Origin: Aestuariimicrobium soli
Lineage (GTDB): Bacteria; Actinomycetota; Actinomycetes; Propionibacteriales; Propionibacteriaceae
DNA: 64,000 bases
NCBI RefSeq assembly: GCF_051192575.1
Contig: NZ_JBPJSQ010000004.1
Location: forward strand, 62,001 to 126,000
Direction of reading: 5' to 3'
In this document: positions 18,352 to 26,683 of the stretch, one piece after another
Layout of the letters: each line of letters opens with the position of its first letter
Position numbering within the stretch: the stretch's first letter is position 1
Translations under genes and position numbers: made by a program
The notes under the pieces: generated by a model
What the model was told of the DNA's origin: nothing
Seen by the model: the letters and a program-made list of their open reading frames with translations, nothing else
The model's database searches: none

Positions 18352-19250
18352 CGGCCGGCATCCCATGGCCCACACTGACCGGGCCAGCGGGCGCGCTCAC
18401 GGTGTGGCCCGAGCGCGGCGCGAAGATCACCTCGCTGACCGACGCGAGGGGTTTCGAGTGGCTGGCCCCGTGCCGGCCTGGGCGCGAAGCCGAGGCAAGC
18501 TTCGTCGACGCCGAGATGGGCGGGTGGGACGAGTGTGCCCCCACCATCGACCCCGTCACCCTGCCCGACGGCCGGCTGCTGCCCGACCACGGCAGCCTGT
18601 GGCATCGCCCCTGGTTGGTTGTCCGGCAGGCTGACACCCTGGTCGCCGAGGTGTCTGACCCAGACCTGGGGTTCGCGCTGCGCCGGGTGATCACGGCGAC
18701 CCCGCAGGGCTTCCGGTTCGACTACGAGGCGACCCTGCTCGCGGACACCGGGCTGGGGGGTGCCCAGGAGCTGCCGTTCCTGTGGGCCGCCCATCCGCAG
18801 TTCGTGGCCCCCGAGCGGGTGGTGGTGCCGGGCCTGACCGAGGTGGTCGAGACCCATCCCGGCAGGGGAGTGCGGCACCCGTGGACCGGCCAGCCTCCGC
18901 CGGCGGCGCGTTCCGGCGCCCAGGCCTGGAAGGCGTGGGCGGTCGATCCCGAGCATCTGGGGCACCCCGGGTACCTGGGGCGCCATGACCAGGACTCTCA
19001 GGCCTCGCCGCAGGTGACCCTGCAGACCGCGGACGACCGCTCCCTCACCCTGCGTTGGGGAGGGGCGGCGACCGGCTGTGCCCTGTGGTTCGACCCGGCG
19101 GAATACGCCGACACCCCGGTGGTCGCCATCGAACCCGCCACCGCCTCGACGGACGGGGCCACCGGCCCCGGTGTGCCGCGGTTGACCGGGGCGGCACCGC
19201 TGCGTTGGTGGGTGGATCTCGAGCTGGCCGGAGGCCTCGTCCGCGATTAG
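18348..19250 (+). CDS. Aldose 1-epimerase-like protein (galactose mutarotase family)
   Basis: 300 residues from the GTG at 18348, which overlaps the preceding stop (GTGA). Mutarotase-fold features are ITSLTDARGFEWLAPC, DECAPTIDPVTLPDGRLLPDHGSLW with the His of HGSLW, and a later LPFLWAAHPQF. It would interconvert anomers of the galactose released by GH36 before phosphorylation. Key family residues are only partly recognisable by eye, so a specialised hexose epimerase is also possible. Last gene of the cassette; rplN resumes 200 bp later. Confidence 0.8.
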   Translation: MTAGIPWPTLTGPAGALTVWPERGAKITSLTDARGFEWLAPCRPGREAEASFVDAEMGGWDECAPTIDPVTLPDGRLLPDHGSLWHRPWLVVRQADTLVAEVSDPDLGFALRRVITATPQGFRFDYEATLLADTGLGGAQELPFLWAAHPQFVAPERVVVPGLTEVVETHPGRGVRHPWTGQPPPAARSGAQAWKAWAVDPEHLGHPGYLGRHDQDSQASPQVTLQTADDRSLTLRWGGAATGCALWFDPAEYADTPVVAIEPATASTDGATGPGVPRLTGAAPLRWWVDLELAGGLVRD

Positions 19251-19276
19251 GTCGCAGCGTCGGCCTGGGATACGCT
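19247..19276 (+). promoter_or_regulatory. Candidate promoter of the spc block
   Basis: TTAGGT (19247-19252) and TACGCT (19271-19276), 18 bp apart, overlap the end of the epimerase gene and leave a leader of about 165 bases before rplN. The split of rplN from rpsQ requires a promoter here, and this is the best match; the -35 is weak. Confidence 0.4.
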
Positions 19277-19449
19277 TGAGCGGTTGTGTCCAGGTCTGTG
19301 CCCTCGGGTTCACCCCCGACGGGGACCTTTCCTGGAGTTTGGCAACTCCCACACGTTCGCGTGCGGGATGCCTCCTGGCAAAATCCAGGGGGTTCACCAC
19401 GAGTCCGGACAGGCCCAGCCATGGGAACCGGTCGGGCAGAGGAGCATCA

Positions 19450-19818
19450 ATGATCCAGCAGGAGTCGCGGCTGAAGGTCGCCGACAACACTGGTGCCAAG
19501 GAACTCTTGTGCATCCGTGTTCTCGGTGGGTCGAAGCGCCGTTACGCCGGCCTGGGGGACACCATCGTGTGCAGCGTCAAGGACGCGATCCCCGGCGGCA
19601 ACGTCAAGAAGGGCGATGTGGTCAAGGCCGTCATCGTCCGCACCGTCAAGGAAGCCCGTCGCGTCGACGGCTCCTACATCAAGTTCGACGAGAACGCGGC
19701 GGTCATCCTGAAGAACGACGGGGAGCCCCGCGGCACCCGTATCTTCGGCCCCGTCGCCCGTGAGCTGCGCGAGAAGAAGTTCATGCGCATCGTCTCGCTG
19801 GCCCCGGAGGTGATCTGA
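19450..19818 (+). CDS. rplN: 50S ribosomal protein L14
   Basis: 122 residues, full length. MIQQESRLKVADNTGAKE and the C-terminal GTRIFGPVARELREKKFMRIVSLAPEVI are diagnostic. The ATG at 19450 is preceded by AGAGGAG. First gene of ribosomal block 2; rplX starts immediately after its stop. Confidence 0.98.
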   Translation: MIQQESRLKVADNTGAKELLCIRVLGGSKRRYAGLGDTIVCSVKDAIPGGNVKKGDVVKAVIVRTVKEARRVDGSYIKFDENAAVILKNDGEPRGTRIFGPVARELREKKFMRIVSLAPEVI

Positions 19819-20232
19819 ATGAAGTCGCTCCACGTGAAGAAGGGTGACCGCGTCAAGGTCATCGCCGGCAAGGACCGCGGCACCATCGGCGAGATCATCG
19901 CCGTCGACATCGAGCGTCAGCGCGTCACCGTGCAGGGCGTGAACATCGTCAAGCGCCACCTGCGCGACCAGGCCACCGCGTCGGGTCAGCAGACCAAGGG
20001 CGGGATCATCTCGTCCGAGGCACCGATCCACGTCTCGAACGTGCAGCTGGTCGTCGGCTCCGGTGCCGATGCCCAGGTCTCGCGCGTCGGCTACAAGCGC
20101 GAAGAGGTGACCAAGCGTCGTGCAGACGGCTCGGAGTACACCACTTTCCGCTCGGTGCGCTACCTGAAGAAGGAAGAGTCGGCCAAGGCTGACAAGCCCG
20201 CCAAGACCGCGAAGAAGGAGGCCGGCAAGTGA
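19819..20232 (+). CDS. rplX: 50S ribosomal protein L24
   Basis: 137 residues, longer than the 100-105 of many bacteria because of a Lys-rich C-terminal tail (KEESAKADKPAKTAKKEAGK). The KOW motif KKGDRVKVIAGKDRGTIGEI is at the N-terminus. Assembly initiator of the 50S subunit. Stop overlaps the rplE start by four bases. Confidence 0.97.
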   Translation: MKSLHVKKGDRVKVIAGKDRGTIGEIIAVDIERQRVTVQGVNIVKRHLRDQATASGQQTKGGIISSEAPIHVSNVQLVVGSGADAQVSRVGYKREEVTKRRADGSEYTTFRSVRYLKKEESAKADKPAKTAKKEAGK

Positions 20233-20864
20233 CCACCGAGACCGCTCAGGCCACCCGCGAGCTGCCCCGCCTGAAGAAGAAGTACCGCGAGACCATCGCG
20301 CCCGCTCTTCACCAGGAGTTCGAGTACCCCAACGTCATGCAGATCCCCGGTCTGACCAAGATCGTGGTGAACATGGGTGTCGGTGAGGCCGCTCGCGACT
20401 CGAAGATCATGGACGGTGCCATCAAGGACCTGACCGCCATCACCGGTCAGAAGCCCCAGGTCACCAAGGCCCGCAAGTCGATCGCCCAGTTCAAGCTGCG
20501 TGAGGGCCAGCCCATCGGCTGCCACGTCACGCTGCGCGGCGACCGCATGTGGGAGTTCGCCGACCGGCTGCTGTCGCTGGCTCTGCCCCGCATCCGCGAC
20601 TTCCGCGGCCTGAACTCCAACCAGTTCGATGGTCAGGGCAACTTCACCTTCGGTCTCAACGAGCAGGTCATGTTCCTCGAGATCGACCAGGACAAGATCG
20701 ACCGCACCCGCGGCATGGACATCACCTTCGTCACCACGGCGAAGACCGATGCCGAGGGTCGTGCGCTGCTCAAGCACCTCGGCTTCCCCTTCAAGGAAGT
20801 TGACGACCCCAAGAAGACCGGCCCCAAGCGCGGCAAGGCCTTCTACTCCAAGAAGAAGAAGTGA
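20229..20864 (+). CDS. rplE: 50S ribosomal protein L5
   Basis: 211 residues. VMQIPGLTKIVVNMGVGEA, TGQKPQVTKARKSIAQFKLREG and RDFRGL are conserved L5 blocks. Binds 5S rRNA. Starts GTG within the rplX stop. Confidence 0.98.
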   Translation: MTTETAQATRELPRLKKKYRETIAPALHQEFEYPNVMQIPGLTKIVVNMGVGEAARDSKIMDGAIKDLTAITGQKPQVTKARKSIAQFKLREGQPIGCHVTLRGDRMWEFADRLLSLALPRIRDFRGLNSNQFDGQGNFTFGLNEQVMFLEIDQDKIDRTRGMDITFVTTAKTDAEGRALLKHLGFPFKEVDDPKKTGPKRGKAFYSKKKK

Positions 20865-20878
20865 GCTGAGGTACTGAC

Positions 20879-21064
20879 ATGGCAAAGACCGCTCTGAAGG
20901 TCAAGCAGTCGCGCAAGCCCAAGTTCGCCGTGCGTGCGTACACCCGTTGCACCAAGTGTGGACGGCCCAAGGCCGTCTTCCGCAAGTTCGGGCTGTGCCG
21001 CGTATGCGTCCGCGAGCTCGCGCACCGTGGGGAACTCCCCGGCGTCATCAAGTCCTCCTGGTGA
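20879..21064 (+). CDS. rpsZ: 30S ribosomal protein S14, zinc-binding short form
   Basis: 61 residues, the short zinc form. Four cysteines lie in CTKCGRPKAVF and LCRVCVREL. It starts MAKTALKVKQSRKPKF. Presence in the spc block is the usual location for the zinc form; a zinc-free paralogue elsewhere cannot be judged here. Confidence 0.97.
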   Translation: MAKTALKVKQSRKPKFAVRAYTRCTKCGRPKAVFRKFGLCRVCVRELAHRGELPGVIKSSW

Positions 21065-21151
21065 GTGACCCCACCTTCCACATCTGAGCGCCACAGGTCC
21101 TCGTCCGAGTGCGGACGTGTGAAACCGGGGCGAGAAAGAGGCTGAACAGCC

Positions 21152-21559
21152 ATGACCATGACTGATCCCATCGCAGACATGCTGACGCGTCTGCGCAACG
21201 CCAATCAGGCGTACCACGACACGACCAGCATGCCCAGCTCGAAGATCAAGGTGGGTATCGCCGAGATCCTGAAGGCCGAGGGTTACATCGCTGACTTCGC
21301 AGTCGAGGATCCCACCGAGGGTGAGGTCGGCAAGACGCTGACCCTGACCCTCAAGTACGGCGACACCCGTCAGCGTTCCATCGCTGGCGTGCGTCGCATC
21401 AGCAAGCCCGGTCTGCGGGTCTACGCCAAGTCGGGCAACCTTCCCAAGGTGCTCGGTGGACTCGGCGTGGCCATCATCTCGACCTCGCAGGGCCTGCTGA
21501 CCGATCGACAGGCACACGAGAAGTCCGTGGGCGGCGAAGTCCTCGCCTTCGTGTGGTGA
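21152..21559 (+). CDS. rpsH: 30S ribosomal protein S8
   Basis: 135 residues, full length: DPIADMLTRLRNANQA at the N-terminus and VAIISTSQGLLTDRQAHEKSVGGEVLAFVW at the C-terminus. In enteric bacteria S8 represses the spc operon. The start MTMTDPIADML is chosen to match the family N-terminus. Confidence 0.98.
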   Translation: MTMTDPIADMLTRLRNANQAYHDTTSMPSSKIKVGIAEILKAEGYIADFAVEDPTEGEVGKTLTLTLKYGDTRQRSIAGVRRISKPGLRVYAKSGNLPKVLGGLGVAIISTSQGLLTDRQAHEKSVGGEVLAFVW

Positions 21560-21589
21560 CCGGACGAGTCTGAGGAGGAGAAGAAAACA

Positions 21590-22132
21590 ATGTCGCGTAT
21601 TGGCAGGCTCCCGATCACCGTTCCGTCCGGTGTCGAGGTGAGCATTGATGGCCAGGCCGTCGAGGTGAAGGGTCCCAAGGGAACCCTGAACCACGTCGTC
21701 GCCCAGCCGATCACGATCGGAAAGAATGACGAGGGCCAGATCGAGGTCGCTCGTCCCAACGACGAGCGGCTGTCGAAGTCGCTCCATGGCCTGACCCGGA
21801 CCCTGGTGAACAACATGGTCACCGGTGTCACCGAGGGCTACGAGAAGAAGCTCGAGATCGTCGGCGTGGGTTACCGCGTGATCTCGAAGGGCCCCAAGCA
21901 GCTCGAGTTCGCGCTCGGCTTCTCGCACCCGGTGATCGTCGATGCCCCCGAGGGCATCACGTTCGTCGTCGAGAACAACACCAAGTTCTCGGTGCAGGGC
22001 ATCGACAAGCAGGTCGTCGGTGAGGTTGCGGCCAACATCCGCAAGATCCGCAAGCCCGAGCCCTACAAGGGCAAGGGCGTGCGTTACGCCGGCGAGCACG
22101 TGCGCCGCAAGGTCGGAAAGGCTGGTAAGTGA
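21590..22132 (+). CDS. rplF: 50S ribosomal protein L6
   Basis: 180 residues, full length, with two related domains. MSRIGRLPITVPSGV opens the protein and KPEPYKGKGVRYAGEHVRRKVGKAGK closes it. GAGGAG precedes the ATG. Confidence 0.98.
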   Translation: MSRIGRLPITVPSGVEVSIDGQAVEVKGPKGTLNHVVAQPITIGKNDEGQIEVARPNDERLSKSLHGLTRTLVNNMVTGVTEGYEKKLEIVGVGYRVISKGPKQLEFALGFSHPVIVDAPEGITFVVENNTKFSVQGIDKQVVGEVAANIRKIRKPEPYKGKGVRYAGEHVRRKVGKAGK

Positions 22133-22134
22133 TC

Positions 22135-22518
22135 ATGGCTCTCTCGTTTGGTCCCCGCAAGGGAATGGCGAGCCGCGCTGCCTCGCGTCTGCGTCGTCAG
22201 GCTCGTGGCCGCAAGAAGATCTACGGGTCGCACGAGCGTCCCCGCCTGGTCGTGACCCGCTCTGCGCGCCACATCGGTGCGCAGGTCATCGACGACGTCG
22301 ATGGTCGCACCCTGGCCAGCGCCTCCACCATGGAGGCCGACCTGCGCCAGGTGACCGGAGACAAGTCGGCGAAGGCCGCCAAGGTGGGTCAGCTGATCGC
22401 TGAGCGCGCCAAGGCTGCCGGTGTCGAGAACGTGGTCATGGACCGCGCTGGCAACAAGTACCACGGTCGGATCGCGGCGCTCGCTGATGCAGCGCGCGAA
22501 GCCGGTCTGGGACTCTGA
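22135..22518 (+). CDS. rplR: 50S ribosomal protein L18
   Basis: 127 residues from the ATG at 22135 (a GTG at 22129 overlapping the rplF stop is the alternative and adds two residues). RLRRQARGRKKIYG and RPRLVVTRSARHIGAQVIDD are the 5S rRNA-binding and core segments; GRIAALADAAREAGLGL ends the protein. Confidence 0.97.
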   Translation: MALSFGPRKGMASRAASRLRRQARGRKKIYGSHERPRLVVTRSARHIGAQVIDDVDGRTLASASTMEADLRQVTGDKSAKAAKVGQLIAERAKAAGVENVVMDRAGNKYHGRIAALADAAREAGLGL

Positions 22519-22536
22519 CGGACGAAAGGAACAGCG

Positions 22537-23154
22537 ATGAGTGGAACTCAGCGCCGCGGTGGCGGCGCAGCTGGTGAGCAGCAGCAGCGTCGCGGCCGGG
22601 ACGACCGTCGTGGCGGCCAGCAGCAGCGTGAAGAGAAGAGCCAGTACCTGGAGCGCGTCGTCGCCATCAACCGTGTGGCGAAGGTCGTGCAGGGTGGCCG
22701 TCGCTTCAGCTTCACCGCCCTCGTGGTGGTCGGCGATGGCGAAGGCACCGTGGGTGTCGGCTACGGCAAGGCCAAGGAGGTGCCCGCGGCGATCGCCAAG
22801 GGTGTCGAGGAGGCCAAGAAGCACTTCTTCCAGGTGCCGCTGATCCAGCGCACCATCCCGCACCCCGTGCAGGGCGAGAAGGCGGCCGGCGTGGTCATGC
22901 TGCGCCCGGCTTCCCCGGGTACCGGCGTCATCGCCGGTGGCTCGGCCCGCGCCGTGCTGGAGTGCGCCGGCGTGCACGACGTGCTCGCCAAGTCGCTCGG
23001 TTCGGCGAACGCCATCAACGTGGTGCACGCCACCGTTGCGGCGCTCAAGGAACTCGAGACGCCCGAGGCCGTGGCCAAGCGCCGTGGCAAGGCCGTCGAG
23101 GACGTGGCCCCCGCAGCTCTGCTGAAGGCGGCCAAGGCGGAGGTGACTCACTGA
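22537..23154 (+). CDS. rpsE: 30S ribosomal protein S5
   Basis: 205 residues. The double-stranded RNA-binding part has YLERVVAINRVAKVVQGGRRF and VGYGKAKEVPAAIAKGVEEAKK; VLECAGVHDVLAKSLGSANAIN follows. A Gln/Gly/Arg-rich N-terminal extension of about 35 residues is typical of actinobacteria. Stop overlaps the rpmD ATG by one base. Confidence 0.98.
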   Translation: MSGTQRRGGGAAGEQQQRRGRDDRRGGQQQREEKSQYLERVVAINRVAKVVQGGRRFSFTALVVVGDGEGTVGVGYGKAKEVPAAIAKGVEEAKKHFFQVPLIQRTIPHPVQGEKAAGVVMLRPASPGTGVIAGGSARAVLECAGVHDVLAKSLGSANAINVVHATVAALKELETPEAVAKRRGKAVEDVAPAALLKAAKAEVTH

Positions 23155-23336
23155 TGGCACGGCTCAAGGTGACCCAGACCAAGTCTGGCGTGAACCGCAA
23201 GCAGAACCAGCGCGAGACCCTGCGCACGCTCGGTCTCAAGCGAATTGGCGACGTGGTGGTGAAGGAGGACCGTCCCGAGATCCGCGGGATGGTCAAGTCC
23301 GTCGCTCACCTGGTCGTCGTGGAAGAGGTGGAATGA
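23154..23336 (+). CDS. rpmD: 50S ribosomal protein L30
   Basis: 60 residues, usual length: LKVTQTKSGVNRKQNQRETL and LKRIGDVVVKEDRPEIRGMV. The ATG at 23154 overlaps the rpsE stop (TGATG), and rplO begins two bases after its stop. Confidence 0.97.
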   Translation: MARLKVTQTKSGVNRKQNQRETLRTLGLKRIGDVVVKEDRPEIRGMVKSVAHLVVVEEVE

Positions 23337-23337
23337 C

Positions 23338-23778
23338 ATGGCGTTGAAGGTTCATCACCTGCGCCCCGCCCCGGGCGCCAAGACCGCCAAGACCCGCGTG
23401 GGTCGTGGTGAGGGCTCCAAGGGCAAGACCGCCGGTCGCGGTACCAAGGGCACCGGCGCTCGCAAGAACACCCCCGAGTACTTCGAGGGTGGCCAGATGC
23501 CGCTGCACATGCGCATGCCGAAGCTCAAGGGCTTCAAGAACCCGTTCCGCGTGGAGTATCAGGTCGTGAACCTGGCCAAGCTGGGCGAGCTCTTCCCCTC
23601 GGGTGGCGACGTGACCGTCGAGGCCCTGGTCGAGAAGGGCGCCGTGCGCGCTGGACACCTGGTCAAGGTGCTCGGCAACGGCGACCTGAGCGTCAAGCTG
23701 AACGTCTCGGTTGATGCCTTCTCGGCATCGGCCAAGCAGAAGATCGAGGCCGCTGGCGGCACCGCCACCGAGCTCTGA
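23338..23778 (+). CDS. rplO: 50S ribosomal protein L15
   Basis: 146 residues, full length, with HHLRPAPGAKTAKTRVGRGEGSKGKTAGRGTKG and GGQMPLHMRMPKLKGF. It is normally followed directly by secY; here it ends block 2 with a terminator, and secY is 14.9 kb away. Confidence 0.98.
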   Translation: MALKVHHLRPAPGAKTAKTRVGRGEGSKGKTAGRGTKGTGARKNTPEYFEGGQMPLHMRMPKLKGFKNPFRVEYQVVNLAKLGELFPSGGDVTVEALVEKGAVRAGHLVKVLGNGDLSVKLNVSVDAFSASAKQKIEAAGGTATEL

Positions 23779-23794
23779 TCCTCACTCGACGTCG

Positions 23795-23830
23795 ACAACG
23801 GCGGTTCCTCTGCGGAGGGGCCGCCGTTGT
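23795..23830 (+). terminator. Terminator after rplO
   Basis: ACAACGGCGG (23795-23804) pairs with CCGCCGTTGT (23821-23830) around a 16-base loop that is itself partly paired (CCTCTGCGGAGG), 17 bp after the rplO stop. It closes ribosomal block 2. Confidence 0.85.
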
Positions 23831-23876
23831 TGCGTTCCTGCCCGCCGGCTCCCGTCCCCGGTCAGGAGTCTCCGTT

Positions 23877-23970
23877 GGTCGAGTAGCGAGCGAAGCGTCT
23901 GTGTCGAGACCGTGGGTGGGTGTCGGGTGGTGATCTCGACACGTCGCTCGTTCCTCGCTCCTACTCGATC
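23877..23970. repeat. REP-like extragenic inverted repeat
   Basis: The left half GGTCGAGTAGCGAGCGAAGCG then TGTCGAGACC is mirrored imperfectly by a right half with GATCTCGACACG, TCGCTCGTTCCTCGCTC and CTACTCGATC. The pattern 'GTCGAGTAGCGAGCGAAGC...TGTCGAGACC' is, from memory, a common extragenic palindrome in actinobacterial genomes. It occupies the 382-bp spacer between rplO and the sugar-binding protein gene. Confidence 0.7.
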
Positions 23971-24160
23971 AGCGGGGGTGGGGAGATCCGCCGCTGCAGT
24001 GTGTGCAGAATCCGTCGGTTAGCGGGGTGACACCGCCTGAACCTGAAGGTCACGACTGGGACACAATGGGCGTGCTGATGGTGGCGCGCCGGCTTGTCGA
24101 CGCTACGTTTGACCCAATCCGTGGCGAAGGCGCTTCGGACAGTTCTGTGGAGGGACATCG
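23971..24160 (+). promoter_or_regulatory. Spacer upstream of the sugar ABC operon
   Basis: About 190 bp after the REP-like repeat and before the binding-protein ATG. It should carry the operon promoter. TTGTCGACGCTACGTTTGAC near 24092 is a candidate -35 region, but no convincing -10 follows. GGAGGGACATCG precedes the ATG. Confidence 0.35.
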
Positions 24161-25519
24161 ATGACCACTCTCAACCGACGCACCCTGTTGGGTGCTTCCG
24201 CCGCCGGCATCTCGGCGGTCGCTCTCACCGCCTGTGGCGGCGGCTCGGGCGCTGGCCCGGGTGGAGGCAGCACCGGCGGTAGCGGTGACAAGACCGCCGA
24301 CTACATGAAGGCCGAGGGCAACAACTTCGGTGGCTCGATCAGCTGGGGCTCCTGGGCCAACCCGGGCGAGGCCAAGCGCTTCAACGAGTACGCCGCGAGC
24401 TTCAAGCAGAAGTACGGCACCGACGTGAAGTTCCAGGTGGTCTCGGGCGACTACGCCTCGAAGATCCAGACCCAGCTCGTCGGCAACTCGGCCCCTGACG
24501 TCTTCTACGTCGGTGACAACATGATGGCCAAGCTCGTCGAGAACAACGCCATCGTCGAGATCGGCGAGTACATGAAGTCGGACGCCTCGCGTTCGAAGTT
24601 CGACCAGCACCTCACCAACCTGATGGACTGGTGCCAGCCCAAGGGTGACGGCAAGTACTACGGCGTGACCGTGGACTGCAACCCGGCCACCTTCTGGTTC
24701 AACAAGGACCTGCTGGATGAGGTCGGTTTCGGTGACGATCCCGCGAAGCGCTTCGAGGACGGCAAGTGGGACCAGGCCGCCGTCGACGAGCTGTTCACCA
24801 AGGTGACGGCCAAGGGCAAGAAGGCCCACGTGCTCGAGTCGGGCTACGGCCACTGGCTGTCGTGGATGACCACCTTCGGTGGCAAGCCCTTCGCCGACAA
24901 CGGCGACGCCCAGATCGACCAGGACGACGCCTGCATGAAGGCGCTGGAGTGGATGTGGGGTCACCTCGGCAAGGGCACCATGACCTACGGTGGTTCGCTG
25001 CCCAAGGGCCAGGGCGTCGACGCCCTGTTCTACGCCAAGCAGCTCGCGACCATCCCTTACGGCCGCTGGATCCTGCCGAACCTCAAGGAACTGAAGTTCA
25101 ACTACGACATCGCTCCCTACCCGACCATGGCCGGCAACGAGATCCTGCCGACCGTCGTGTACGTGGCGGCCATGGGCGTCAACGCCAAGGCGAAGAACGT
25201 CGATCTGGCCAAGGCCTTCACCGCGATCTACTGCGGTGTCGAGGGTGAGAAGGCTCGTCTGTCGGGTGGCGGCAACGCCGTGCCGGCCGTGAAGGGCCTC
25301 GAGACCCTGGTGGAGGAGGACAACCCGCCGCTGCCCGCTCACGCGAAGACCTTCAACGAGCTGGCCGCCAAGGGCTACGCCATCCCGCTGAAGATCGCCA
25401 ACAACGCGGTCGTGGCTTCGAACCTCGGCACCGTCGTCGACAAGTGGATCAAGGCCAAGGTGTCGGCTGCAGACTTCGGCAAGAAGCTGACCAGCTACAT
25501 CAACACCGGCAAGGAATGA
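24161..25519 (+). CDS. Sugar ABC transporter substrate-binding lipoprotein (CUT1)
   Basis: 452 residues. The leader NRRTLLGASAAGISAVALTAC puts the lipidated Cys at residue 25, and the twin Arg hints at Tat export. The mature protein is a solute-binding family 1 fold: DVKFQVVSGDYASKIQTQLVG, APDVFYVGD, and WMTTFGGKPFADNGD in the middle. It captures an unknown sugar or oligosaccharide for the two permeases downstream. It is separated from them by a hairpin that probably protects this more abundant message segment. Confidence 0.92.
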   Translation: MTTLNRRTLLGASAAGISAVALTACGGGSGAGPGGGSTGGSGDKTADYMKAEGNNFGGSISWGSWANPGEAKRFNEYAASFKQKYGTDVKFQVVSGDYASKIQTQLVGNSAPDVFYVGDNMMAKLVENNAIVEIGEYMKSDASRSKFDQHLTNLMDWCQPKGDGKYYGVTVDCNPATFWFNKDLLDEVGFGDDPAKRFEDGKWDQAAVDELFTKVTAKGKKAHVLESGYGHWLSWMTTFGGKPFADNGDAQIDQDDACMKALEWMWGHLGKGTMTYGGSLPKGQGVDALFYAKQLATIPYGRWILPNLKELKFNYDIAPYPTMAGNEILPTVVYVAAMGVNAKAKNVDLAKAFTAIYCGVEGEKARLSGGGNAVPAVKGLETLVEEDNPPLPAHAKTFNELAAKGYAIPLKIANNAVVASNLGTVVDKWIKAKVSAADFGKKLTSYINTGKE

Positions 25520-25561
25520 TCCGACGCCGTTCGTGGTGTTGATGACCACGAGCCGAGAAAT

Positions 25562-25606
25562 GTGACCTACTGGGGGCGAGGGGTTCCTCGTCCCCAGTAG
25601 TGTCAC
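25562..25606 (+). other. Intercistronic hairpin in the sugar ABC operon
   Basis: GTGACCTACTGGGGGCGAGG (25562-25581) pairs with CCTCGTCCCCAGTAGTGTCAC, with minor mismatches, around GGTT. A hairpin just after a binding-protein gene usually stabilises the upstream message or partly terminates transcription, keeping binding protein in excess over permease. Confidence 0.75.
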
Positions 25607-25636
25607 GCCTGACACAACAGAAGGAGGTGCGTTGCG

Positions 25637-26683
25637 ATGACGGAACGTCCCCAACCGAACGGCGAGGTCGAGGGTGTGCAGCCCGCGGCCGCGGACGCGG
25701 TGACCGAGACCGTCGCGACGATCACGAAGCCCGGCGGCTCAGGTTCTGACCTGCAGCAACGCGTGGAGCAGTCGGCCGACGAGACCCACCGCAGGGCGCT
25801 GCGCAAGCGCCGCATGCGCGACAACATTCATGGCTACGCCTTCATGGCGCCGCAACTGGTGGGCCTGTTGGCCTTCATGATCGGCCCGCTGGTGTTCGCC
25901 ATCGTCCTGGCCTTCATGAAGTGGGACGGGTTCGGCAACCGCACGTGGGTCGGCCTCGACAACTTCGTGACCGTCTTCCAGAACGAGCAGTACCGCAAGT
26001 CGGCCCTGAACACCCTGTGGTTCACGGCCCTGCAGGTGCCCACCCTGATGATCTCGGCGTTCATCTTCGGCCTGCTGCTGCAGCGCACGGGCCCGATGAA
26101 GAACGTCTACCGCACGGCCTTCTTCGCCCCGCAGGTGACCGCCACCGTGGCGGTCTCGGTGGTGTGGCTGTGGCTGCTGAACCCCGAGATCTCGCCCCTG
26201 ACCGCCGGCCTGCGCAAGATCGGCTGGTCGGCACCGCCCGACTGGCTGAACGACCCGACCTTCGTGATTCCGGCCGTCGTGCTGGTGTCGGTCTGGCAGG
26301 GCCTGGGTTACCAGGTGGTCATGTTCATGGCCGGTCTCGAGAACGTGCCGGCGTCGATGTACGAGGCGGCCTCGATCGACGGCGCCTCGGAGCTGCAGAA
26401 GATGTTCCGCATCACCCTGCCGCTGATCTCGCCGACCATCCTGTTCCTGTCGATCACCTCGATCATCGGCTCGTTCCAGGTGTTCGACTACATCTACGTG
26501 TTCTTCGACACGACCGCCCCGGCCTACGGCCGCACGATCGTGTACGAGATCGTGCAGGTGGCCTTCCGTGAGTTCAACTTCGGCGTCGGTGCCGCGTTGG
26601 CGCTGCTCTTGTTCATCTCGCTGCTGATCCTCACCGGCCTGCAGCTGATCGCTCAGAAGAAGTGGGTGTTCTACACAGAATGA
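25637..26683 (+). CDS. Sugar ABC transporter permease (MalF/UgpA-like)
   Basis: 348 residues. A charged N-terminal tail of about 60 residues precedes six membrane helices beginning HGYAFMAPQLVGLLAFMIGPLVF. The cytoplasmic EAA loop YEAASIDGASELQKMFRITLP contacts the ATPase. AGAAGGAGG precedes the ATG. Stop overlaps the next start (ATGA). Confidence 0.93.
   Translation: MTERPQPNGEVEGVQPAAADAVTETVATITKPGGSGSDLQQRVEQSADETHRRALRKRRMRDNIHGYAFMAPQLVGLLAFMIGPLVFAIVLAFMKWDGFGNRTWVGLDNFVTVFQNEQYRKSALNTLWFTALQVPTLMISAFIFGLLLQRTGPMKNVYRTAFFAPQVTATVAVSVVWLWLLNPEISPLTAGLRKIGWSAPPDWLNDPTFVIPAVVLVSVWQGLGYQVVMFMAGLENVPASMYEAASIDGASELQKMFRITLPLISPTILFLSITSIIGSFQVFDYIYVFFDTTAPAYGRTIVYEIVQVAFREFNFGVGAALALLLFISLLILTGLQLIAQKKWVFYTE

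Noticed and set aside
12746..19514. Very long open frames on the minus strand opposite the GH36, DUF5107 and epimerase genes
   Set aside because: They are GC-driven mirror frames with Arg/Gly/Val-rich composition and no recognisable domains, lying opposite well-supported genes.
23877..23970. A CRISPR-like repeat or rho-independent terminator
   Set aside because: It is a single imperfect inverted repeat without regular spacers, and the true terminator of rplO lies just upstream; the pattern fits a common extragenic palindrome.
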